Origin: CAYLLT01 sp964591605
GTDB taxonomy: Bacteria > Planctomycetota > Phycisphaerae > UBA1845 > PWPN01
Direction: 5' to 3'
NCBI GenBank assembly: GCA_964591605.1
Contig: CAZQEN010000447.1
Coordinates: 1-5,311, forward strand
Length of the DNA stretch: 5,311 nt
The translations under genes were made by a program, and so were the position numbers. The stretch's first letter is position 1, and the number at the start of each line of letters is the position of its first letter. Shown here piece after piece: positions 1 through 5,049 of this stretch. The notes beneath the pieces were generated by a model. That model did no database searches, was not told the DNA's origin, and saw nothing but the letters and a program-made list of their open reading frames with translations.

Positions 1-412
1 GCAGACTGCCGAAGAGGGCCGCGACGATAAAGCCGATCAGGATGTAGTACTTGACCGCGTACAGCTTGCGGTAGCGGTTCGATTCGATCTTCTGCTTGGC
101 GTTCCGCGTGTTGAACACCCAGCCGGTGAACTGGTGCAGGATGCCGTACGGGCAGATCCAGTTGCAGAAGATGCGTCCGAGGAACAGCGTAGGAATGAGC
201 AGGATGAGCGACCAGATGAGGCCTTTGTAGAGCGTGTGCGTGGTGATCGCTGTCGCGCCGGCAACGAGCGGATCGATTTCAAGGAACTTGCTGACCCAAA
301 ACGCCAGCGCGGGCAGCTCGTTCAAATGCGAAAACGTGGTGACGAAAACGAAGGTGAGGAATAAGGCCATCACCACCGTTTGGGTAATGATTCTGACGGT
401 TGTGATACGCAT
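1..412 (-). CDS. Membrane 4Fe-4S-binding protein, NapH/NosR-like, N-terminal part (partial)
   Basis: The gene starts at the ATG 412-410 and runs off the left edge, leaving 137 codons. Three hydrophobic stretches, about residues 10-28, 62-78 and 119-137, indicate a polytopic inner-membrane protein. Between the second and third lies GRIFCNWICPYG (residues 79-90), with Cys83 and Cys87; this is the conserved loop of the membrane ferredoxin domain (Fer4_5 type) found in NapH, NosR and related proteins that pass electrons between the quinone pool or membrane and periplasmic partners. The 4Fe-4S ferredoxin motifs expected further on lie outside the window. It is probably the last visible member of the operon with the DUF362 and DUF6599-like genes. 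Its only ribosome-binding-like sequence (GAGAA, 8-9 bases upstream) lies in the heptamer repeat tract. Family assignment is firm; exact substrate or partner is unknown. Confidence 0.88.
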   Translation of the reverse strand, partial: MRITTVRIITQTVVMALFLTFVFVTTFSHLNELPALAFWVSKFLEIDPLVAGATAITTHTLYKGLIWSLILLIPTLFLGRIFCNWICPYGILHQFTGWVFNTRNAKQKIESNRYRKLYAVKYYILIGFIVAALFGSL

Positions 413-417
413 GCCAA

Positions 418-466
418 GTTCTCAGTTCTTGGTTCTTGGTTCTGAGTTCTTAGTTCTGAGTTCCTG
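418..466. repeat. Heptamer tandem tract, left end (7 units)
   Basis: Seven consecutive 7-base units read on the plus strand: GTTCTCA, GTTCTTG, GTTCTTG, GTTCTGA, GTTCTTA, GTTCTGA, GTTCCTG. The core GTTCT is constant except in the last unit, and the last two bases vary. On the minus strand the tract encodes the last 14 or so residues and the stop codon of the four-helix-bundle protein. The same units occur inverted at 880-907. Confidence 0.9.
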
Positions 467-862
467 CCCTTCCAGTCGGTAACGCGTGGTGCGAAACTCC
501 GGCAATCTGGAAGCCTGAATCCGGTTCATCAGTGACACAAGCATCCGCTGCACTTGAGCGGCTTTCTGCCCCAGTCGGCTCTGGTCTGCGGGGCTCAGGT
601 ACTTGAGATCACGACCCGGGATGAGGTGATACTGCAGTTCGCTCGCAGATCCATTTGAAATCCGGAGAAATCGACAGAAATCCTTTCGACCTCCACGCCC
701 GCAGCCCTCAGCGATGTTGGAGGATATGGAGCTCGCTGCGTCACGTGACTGGGCGGTGAGGCCGAACCGTTCTTCAGGAGGATAGCTGCGCGTGACGCGG
801 TACACGTCCAATGTGAGTTGATGCGCAAGCTGCCAGACTTTGAGCTTTCTGAAATCCTGCAT
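422..862 (-). CDS. Four-helix-bundle protein, 23S rRNA intervening-sequence (S23/IVP) family
   Basis: This 146-residue protein has the family pattern in order: FRKLKVWQLAHQL (4-16), FGLTAQSRDAASSISSNIAEG (33-53, with the typical SI..NIAEG core) and a helix with S..EL (72-76). Family members form small four-helix bundles, first known from insertions in 23S rRNA genes; the accessory protein Avd of diversity-generating retroelements has a similar fold. The biochemical role of free-standing copies is not established. The ATG at 862-860 is preferred because family members start just before FRKL; it has a weak AAAGAG 9 bases upstream. An in-frame TTG at 889-887 would start inside the repeat tract and is less likely. 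The tail ELRTKNSEPRTKN (134-146) is encoded by heptamer repeats and is not part of the family fold. Here it is not in rRNA but between two operon genes. Confidence 0.88.
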   Translation of the reverse strand: MQDFRKLKVWQLAHQLTLDVYRVTRSYPPEERFGLTAQSRDAASSISSNIAEGCGRGGRKDFCRFLRISNGSASELQYHLIPGRDLKYLSPADQSRLGQKAAQVQRMLVSLMNRIQASRLPEFRTTRYRLEGQELRTKNSEPRTKN

Positions 863-879
863 GTGAATCTGCTCTTTAC

Positions 880-907
880 TCAGAACCAAGAACTCAGAAC
901 TCAGAAC
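880..907. repeat. Heptamer tandem tract, right end (4 units, inverted)
   Basis: Four 7-base units read on the plus strand: TCAGAAC, CAAGAAC, TCAGAAC, TCAGAAC. They are the reverse complement of the GTTCTNN units at 418-466, so the two tracts could pair across the gene. The outermost base, 907, is also the last base of the DUF362 stop codon TAG (909-907). Confidence 0.9.
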
Positions 908-2094
908 TAAACCACCGTCTCGACCAACTTGCCCTGCTGCTTGTACTCCTGCCAGTTTCGAGTCACTAAACGCGTCGGATCACTCCCGAACTTCTGGAAC
1001 GCCAGATCACAATACGCCAACTGGGCCGGATCTCGGCCCAACAGCGTCTGCAGGCAATACGTGTCGCACCCGAGCTGATCGACGCTCGCGACAATGGACG
1101 GCCTGCCGGCCACGCCGCCGATCCTGATGTCGTCGACACGCCCGCCGGTCGGGCCGTTTTTCATCATGACGCGCGTGCCGTCGACGATGATGAGCGTCGG
1201 CTTCATCATGAAACCCAGGTCGCTCACGATATTGTGGATCGCCTGATGGAACTGGTTGCGCCGGCCGCCGAGCAGGCCGTACCAGTTCTTCATCGACATC
1301 GAGGCGAAGCAAAGGTTGTGGTCCTTGATCGGCGGGATGCCGATGACCTTGTCGGCCTCCTTGAGCGGCTTCCAGAAGATCGGCCAGGTGCCCAGGGCCT
1401 CGTGGCGGGCGGCGTTGGGCTGCGTGGCACGAACCTGAACGGGCGCGTCGTGCGTATTCGAGTGAATCACCACCTCGGCGCCCTCGGCCAGGGCGGCGGC
1501 CTTGATGCCGCTCTTGGCGAAGCAGGCCTCGGGGTTCTCGATCGGGTTATCGGCGACGATCACGCGGCTCGCCCCGGCCTCCTTGCAGAGGCGTATGACC
1601 GCCCGCACGACGTCGGGATTCGTGGTCGCCCCAAGCTGCGGGCCGCGGTCAAAGCCGACGTTCGGCTTGAGCATGACGACATCGCCCCTGGCGATGAATC
1701 GCCCCATGCCCTCGCCCTTCGTCAACCCCCCCACCGCCGTGCGGACCATCTGCTCGATGTCCTCGATCTTCCCGAACGCAACGGAGATGCGAGGCTGATC
1801 CGGCGGGAAATTCACCTTCGCGAAGTAGTCTTTGAGCGTGATCGCGGGCGGCGGCTGGAGGCCCGCGTCGCCTTTGGGGTCGTAGAGCTTGATGACAGCG
1901 GCCGTGCCCAGCCCCGCGACGGCCACCGTGGCCCCGCCGCGCAGGAGCAGTTCGCGCCGCGACAACCCCTGTGGCACCGGCGGGTGTGGCACAGGCGTCT
2001 CGCCTGTGGGGTGTGGCACAGGCGTCTCGCCTGTGTGAGGGGACCCGGGGGTCCCGCTGCTGCGGCTCTTGGCATCGGGTTTATCAGTAGCCAT
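907..2094 (-). CDS. DUF362 domain protein with Tat signal
   Basis: The protein has 395 residues. SRRELLL (45-51) followed by a hydrophobic stretch (about 54-69) is a twin-arginine signal or anchor, so the mature part should be outside the cytoplasm. Residues about 102-375 look like DUF362: VMLKPNVGFDRG (140-151), TTNPDVVRAVIRLCKEAGA (157-175), VIVADNP (178-184) and TLIIVDGTRVM (300-310). The family has no settled reaction; some members carry 4Fe-4S motifs, but this one lacks a ferredoxin cysteine cluster. I chose the ATG at 2094-2092 because it overlaps the upstream stop by 11 bases, which suggests translational coupling, and has GGTGA just upstream. A TTG at 1965-1963 directly before SRRE would give a normal short Tat leader and is a real alternative. 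Residues 20-38 come from a palindromic DNA repeat. It lacks a clear promoter of its own. Confidence 0.9.
   Translation of the reverse strand: MATDKPDAKSRSSGTPGSPHTGETPVPHPTGETPVPHPPVPQGLSRRELLLRGGATVAVAGLGTAAVIKLYDPKGDAGLQPPPAITLKDYFAKVNFPPDQPRISVAFGKIEDIEQMVRTAVGGLTKGEGMGRFIARGDVVMLKPNVGFDRGPQLGATTNPDVVRAVIRLCKEAGASRVIVADNPIENPEACFAKSGIKAAALAEGAEVVIHSNTHDAPVQVRATQPNAARHEALGTWPIFWKPLKEADKVIGIPPIKDHNLCFASMSMKNWYGLLGGRRNQFHQAIHNIVSDLGFMMKPTLIIVDGTRVMMKNGPTGGRVDDIRIGGVAGRPSIVASVDQLGCDTYCLQTLLGRDPAQLAYCDLAFQKFGSDPTRLVTRNWQEYKQQGKLVETVV
1982..2035. repeat. 27-bp tandem repeat (2 copies) with perfect palindromic core
   Basis: Two identical adjacent 27-base units occupy 1982-2008 and 2009-2035. Each contains CACAGGCG-TCT-CGCCTGTG, a perfect 8-base-arm hairpin with a 3-base loop, at 1990-2008 and 2017-2035. 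Because 27 is a multiple of three, the unit is read in frame as TGETPVPHP twice within the DUF362 protein. I recognise this sequence type as a dispersed REP-like repeat common in planctomycete-like genomes; that is from memory and unchecked. Confidence 0.92.
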
Positions 2095-4228
2095 CGCTTT
2101 CACCGTGGCTTTCGCCGTCTTCGGTCTTGCCCTCGCTCTTGCCTTCGCTCGTGGGAGGCTCAGAGCCGGACGCCGCGGGCTCGGGTTCGCCCGGCGCATC
2201 AGCCGGCATGCGCTCGCGCAGGAGTTTCGCCTTCGCGATCGCCAACTCCTGATCGTCGCAGTCGGCCACGCCGCCCACGAACACCCCCTTGCAGAACGCA
2301 ACCATGTACACATCGAGCGATCGCGTCACCACGAGCTCGCTGCCCGGCGTATCGACGCGCTGCTCGATGTCATCGCCGTACCTTTTCGCCGCGTCGGCGA
2401 GCTGCAGGAAGAGCTCGCGGGCCCGCTCGGGGTTCGACGCCTTCAGGGCAAACAGGCCGTACGTCTTGTCACCCGTCTTGTAGTCGGCCCGGTAGACGCG
2501 GTTCAGAAAATCATAGCTCAGGGCACTGCTGGCGATGTACTTGAAAGACTCGGGGACGCGATCTTCCTTCGGGAGCACGTCCTCAGCCCAGAAACCGCCG
2601 CCGGTGTCGGCGATGGTGTCGGCAACGGCCGAGGCGATCCTCTTTGCGGTCGCGAGGACCGCGTCGCCGCCATCGGCCGGGGCCAGGACATTCACGTAGT
2701 ACTTGCCCTTCCAGAAGTAGACGTTCGTGCCCGAGACGTAGCTGTCGCGACCCACGTTCGCCGACGCCCCCGCCCCGCTGCGCTCCTTCATGAAGATGCC
2801 CAGCGCGTTGTTCGGCTCGGCCATGTCGTAGAGGTACACGTCGTAGGCGAGCTTGTTGCGGCCGTCGAGATACTGCCCGAACCGCAGCTCGACGAAATTG
2901 AACGACCGGAACATCGGTTCACGGCCGTCGATCTTTTCGTAGAGGTTGTCGGTGTAGCGCTCGGTTTTGGCTGGCGCGTCGAGCCCATCGACCTCGGCAA
3001 AACGCGCGGAGCCGGCGGCAGGGGATTGCGGATTTCGAATTGCGGATTGCGGATTGACGCCCGAAGCACTGGCCATGGCCGATGCATCTGGCCCGCTCCA
3101 GCGGTCGTGGAGCATCTTCGCTGTAGACGCAACGAGCTCCGTCTGCTGCGGCGATGCCGCGATCACGAATACGTAGGGACCGGCGTCGAACGCGGTCAGC
3201 GTCTTGTCGCCCGCGGCCCATGTGACCGTGGCGGCGGCCAGCGCCTCGCTCTCCATCACATGCACCTCGGCGGGCTGCGACGCCGCCCGCTGCTTGAGAC
3301 TCGCGAGCAGTCTCTCCGGCGAGGCTGGCTGCATCACGCCGATGGTCAGGCCGTTCTGGTAATCGGCGAGCCAGCAATCGCCAAGCTCCGCCATGCCGAG
3401 CGGCTGACTTTTCACGTAGCGGAAGCTGCGGACGACCTGACCCTCGCGCGGGAGTACCGTTTCCGACCAGAATGGAGATCCATAATTGAGCTGAACGGAT
3501 GCTATCAAACGGGCCAAGGCTTCCACTTCAGCAGACTCTGCATCTTCATCACCGACAACCAGGGTGGCAAACCTGCCAGCCCAGAACGTCACAACCCGGC
3601 CATCTTTCGTCATCGAACCGCTTTGCCCCAGAGCCACGGTTTTCAATTCTTCGGGCTGCACCGCTCGCCAGAAACCGAAAGCCGCGGCAGGCGTCTGGAA
3701 ATCCGCAATCAGCACATGGGCACCAGCAAGACCCGGCTTGAACCTCGATGGCCGGTAGTAGCCGGTGTAGTTCGATCTCACATCGAAGGCACGCTGATTC
3801 TCCTGGATTTGCTGACATCCCCATCTGTTCTGCAGATACAAGAGATAGGTGGCCGGTGAAGGCTCTTCAACAAGCACTTTGGTCGGCGGGGACGACGCTC
3901 GCTCACCGAGAACTTGCACATAATCGCGTACCCAGTCCGGGTTCTGAGGTACCGGCAGCAGCGCCATCGCCTCCCGCATCTCATGCGGCGGGGCTGGCGG
4001 TTTGACGTTCTTGGGGTCGGGCACGAAGAGCGGCCGCTCGGAGAGACCGACGGCGTCCTTCGCTTTGCTCAGCAGCGGCACGCGGTGGACGACGTTGGCG
4101 AACAGCCCGCCGGTGAGGGCGAAGAGGCCGACGATGAGTGCAAGGATCCCCAGGACAAGGACGCCGACGAGGCGTTCGGTGCGGCGCGGCCGGCCGCGCA
4201 TGTAGCGTCTGGAGAAGAAGCTGGGCAT
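2084..4228 (-). CDS. Membrane-anchored protein with two DUF6599-like modules
   Basis: This is a 714-residue protein of unknown function. A basic N-terminus (RR/RGRPRR, 7-16) precedes one membrane span (about 20-46), so the bulk probably faces the periplasm. Residues about 408-672 resemble DUF6599: NLYEKIDGREPMF (428-440), VYLYDMAEPNNALGIF (464-479), VYFWKGKYYVNV (503-514). Residues about 145-375 are a diverged second copy (IADFQTPAAAFGFW 174-187; VTFWAGRFATLVV 213-225; SPFWSETVLP 251-260 against GFWAEDVLP 545-553). The copies are joined by a linker (380-407) partly encoded by a heptamer DNA repeat. The acidic Ser/Gly/Glu tail (679-714) is low complexity. The ATG 4228-4226 is chosen because it directly precedes the membrane anchor and has AGGA 10 bases upstream; the open frame continues to 4387 but that part is not protein-like. 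First gene of the operon; its end overlaps the DUF362 start. DUF6599 naming is from memory. Confidence 0.88.
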   Translation of the reverse strand: MPSFFSRRYMRGRPRRTERLVGVLVLGILALIVGLFALTGGLFANVVHRVPLLSKAKDAVGLSERPLFVPDPKNVKPPAPPHEMREAMALLPVPQNPDWVRDYVQVLGERASSPPTKVLVEEPSPATYLLYLQNRWGCQQIQENQRAFDVRSNYTGYYRPSRFKPGLAGAHVLIADFQTPAAAFGFWRAVQPEELKTVALGQSGSMTKDGRVVTFWAGRFATLVVGDEDAESAEVEALARLIASVQLNYGSPFWSETVLPREGQVVRSFRYVKSQPLGMAELGDCWLADYQNGLTIGVMQPASPERLLASLKQRAASQPAEVHVMESEALAAATVTWAAGDKTLTAFDAGPYVFVIAASPQQTELVASTAKMLHDRWSGPDASAMASASGVNPQSAIRNPQSPAAGSARFAEVDGLDAPAKTERYTDNLYEKIDGREPMFRSFNFVELRFGQYLDGRNKLAYDVYLYDMAEPNNALGIFMKERSGAGASANVGRDSYVSGTNVYFWKGKYYVNVLAPADGGDAVLATAKRIASAVADTIADTGGGFWAEDVLPKEDRVPESFKYIASSALSYDFLNRVYRADYKTGDKTYGLFALKASNPERARELFLQLADAAKRYGDDIEQRVDTPGSELVVTRSLDVYMVAFCKGVFVGGVADCDDQELAIAKAKLLRERMPADAPGEPEPAASGSEPPTSEGKSEGKTEDGESHGESDGY
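3021..3055. repeat. Heptamer tandem tract inside the DUF6599-like gene (5 units)
   Basis: Five consecutive 7-base units on the plus strand: GGGGATT, GCGGATT, TCGAATT, GCGGATT, GCGGATT. On the coding strand this gives residues 392-403, NPQSAIRNPQSP, between the two modules of the protein. The unit differs in sequence from the GTTCTNN family at 418-466 and 880-907 but has the same 7-base period. Confidence 0.9.
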
Positions 4229-4280
4229 GGCTGCGAATCCTGTTGTTGGATTGCTGGTGGGATCGTTCCCGGCAAGTCGT

Positions 4281-4350
4281 CCGGCAGCAGCCGGTCGTGC
4301 AGAGAGGACCCCGTCCTCACCCTTGACGCGCCGCCACGGGCCTTGCCCGT
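4281..4350 (-). promoter_or_regulatory. Hairpin-rich 5' leader of the DUF6599-like operon
   Basis: Three perfect short inverted repeats lie in 70 bases: CCGGC-AGCA-GCCGG (4281-4294), GAGGAC-CCC-GTCCTC (4304-4318) and ACGGGC-CTT-GCCCGT (4336-4350). If transcription starts near 4415, all three are in the roughly 190-base leader of the operon. No U-run follows in the minus direction, so a classic terminator is not supported. At this GC content some short hairpins are expected by chance. Confidence 0.25.
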
Positions 4351-4421
4351 CGCGGAGCCAGGCCGCATCGCGGCCGCGACGTGTCAAGGGTCACCGGCCC
4401 AGGTGATCAGCAACACCGGGT

Positions 4422-4450
4422 ATTGTCGTCACTTATGATCGCCAAGTCAA
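4422..4450 (-). promoter_or_regulatory. Candidate sigma70-type promoter for the DUF6599-like operon
   Basis: On the minus strand TTGACT (4450-4445) is followed after 17 bases by GACAAT (4427-4422), matching the consensus at 5 of 6 and 4 of 6 positions with ideal spacing. Transcription would begin near 4415 and read into the gene starting at 4228. The stretch is AT-richer than its surroundings. A second exact TTGACA at 4387-4382 lacks a matching -10 box. Planctomycete promoters are poorly defined, so this remains tentative. Confidence 0.35.
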
Positions 4451-4454
4451 TGAG

Positions 4455-4607
4455 GCCGAAGGCTCTGGACTGCGGCGGCGCTTCGGCTCTTTCACCGTGC
4501 GACCTGAGCCCGGCCCGAGGATCAACATCGGATGCAGCGTCTCCCGTGAACGCCAAAACGGCTCCGCCGTAAGCCAAAGCGGCGTCACGGCCGCCGCACT
4601 CCAAGGG
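4455..4607. repeat. Non-coding repeat element with imperfect terminal inverted repeats (MITE-like)
   Basis: The left end CTCTGGACTGCGGCGG (4463-4478) and the right end CCGCCGCACTCCAAG (4591-4605) are inverted copies differing by one substitution and one extra base. Each end also folds locally: GCCGAAG (4455-4461) pairs with CTTCGGC (4481-4487), and GCGGCG (4579-4584) pairs with CGCCGC (4592-4597). The interior encodes nothing recognisable. I recognise the TGGAGTGCGGCGG type of sequence as dispersed intergenic DNA in planctomycete-like genomes, from memory. Exact borders and a target duplication are not evident. Confidence 0.5.
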
Positions 4608-4666
4608 GGCTTCGACGCACCGCGCAGAGCCGCCACGCACGACCCTTGCGGTTACATTGTAGGGGT

Positions 4667-5032
4667 ATGCGAAACCATGACGAGAAGGACCCGCCCTGGG
4701 CTTATGTCCTGGAGGCAAGCGTCGTGAAGCCCGGCCGTGCGGTGCCGGTGCAGGTGGGCGAGCGGTGGCTGGCCATCTGCAATGATGGCGGGACGTACTA
4801 CGCCTGCGATAACCTGTGCCCGCACGCGGGCGGGCCGCTGGGGCGGGGAGAGGTGCGCGACGGATGCGTCTACTGCCCGGTCCACCACTGGCCGTGGGAC
4901 CTGCGGACAGGGCTGACCAGCGACGAAATCCCCTACATGCGGCTCAAGCGCTACCGGTGCGAGGTACGCGAGGGGCGGGTGTACGTGGATCTGTCGACGC
5001 CGCTGGCTCCGGAGTTTCCCGCGGGCAAGTGA
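4667..5032 (+). CDS. Small Rieske [2Fe-2S] ferredoxin-like protein
   Basis: The protein has 121 residues and consists of one Rieske domain. The cluster ligands are complete: Cys51-Pro-His53 and Cys70-Pro-Val-His73, separated by 16 residues, in the contexts NLCPHAGGPLG and YCPVHHWPWDL. There is no signal peptide or membrane span, so it should be a soluble cytoplasmic electron carrier like dioxygenase ferredoxins or the NirD subunit of nitrite reductase. No oxygenase or reductase partner is present in the window, so its redox partner cannot be named. The ATG at 4667 is the best start, though AGGGG ends only one base before it, too close to act as a normal ribosome-binding site. TACATT at 4653-4658 could be a -10 box for a leaderless message. 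An in-frame TTG at 4646 is a weaker alternative. Confidence 0.92.
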   Translation: MRNHDEKDPPWAYVLEASVVKPGRAVPVQVGERWLAICNDGGTYYACDNLCPHAGGPLGRGEVRDGCVYCPVHHWPWDLRTGLTSDEIPYMRLKRYRCEVREGRVYVDLSTPLAPEFPAGK

Positions 5033-5049
5033 GCATCCCGGCCCATCGG

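Larger units (their letters stand above)
418..907 (-). mobile_element. Putative insertion unit: four-helix-bundle gene between inverted heptamer-repeat tracts
   Basis: About 490 bases containing a single small gene are bounded by two tracts of the same degenerate heptamer (GTTCTNN) in opposite orientation: seven units at 418-466 and four at 880-907. The unit lies exactly between the stop codon of the DUF362 gene (907-909) and the start of the 4Fe-4S gene (410-412). GC is about 50-53% in two 60-base lines counted inside (481-540, 601-660) against 70% in a line of the flanking DUF362 gene (1081-1140). No transposase is present, so any movement would need help in trans. That it is a mobile unit is an inference from the ends, the composition and the position inside a likely operon. 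Confidence 0.45.
4229..4666. other. Divergent intergenic region, no gene seen
   Basis: These 438 bases separate the minus-strand operon from the plus-strand Rieske gene. Open frames exist on both strands but none shows a recognisable protein, a good start or a family pattern. What can be seen is a candidate minus-strand promoter (4422-4450), three short perfect hairpins in what would be the operon leader (4281-4350), and a repeat element with inverted ends (about 4455-4607). Confidence 0.75.

Noticed and set aside
422..862. 23S rRNA gene fragment hosting the four-helix-bundle gene as a classic intervening sequence
   Set aside because: The flanks are clearly protein-coding (DUF362 and 4Fe-4S protein) with no rRNA-like sequence.
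418..907. Heptamer tracts as a CRISPR array
   Set aside because: Units are contiguous 7-mers without spacers, and no cas gene is present.
1234..2544. Long plus-strand open frame (436 codons) opposite the DUF362 gene
   Set aside because: It is arginine- and proline-rich with no family pattern and lies opposite a gene with clear domains; high GC makes long antisense frames common.
2069..3859. Long plus-strand open frame (596 codons) opposite the DUF6599-like gene
   Set aside because: No recognisable domain, contains the repeat tract read backwards, and the minus-strand frame has a start, a membrane anchor and duplicated modules.
4229..4387. N-terminal extension of the DUF6599-like protein to a TTG at 4387
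   Set aside because: The extra 53 residues are unconserved-looking translation of the hairpin-rich leader; the ATG at 4228 directly precedes the membrane anchor.
4407..4718. Minus-strand open frame of 103 codons over the Rieske start
   Set aside because: Most of it is translation of the repeat element with inverted ends, and it overlaps the Rieske start; such frames are often annotated but are probably not genes.
5033..5049. Shared terminator between the Rieske and araB genes
   Set aside because: The 17-base gap has no stem-loop with a T-run in either direction.
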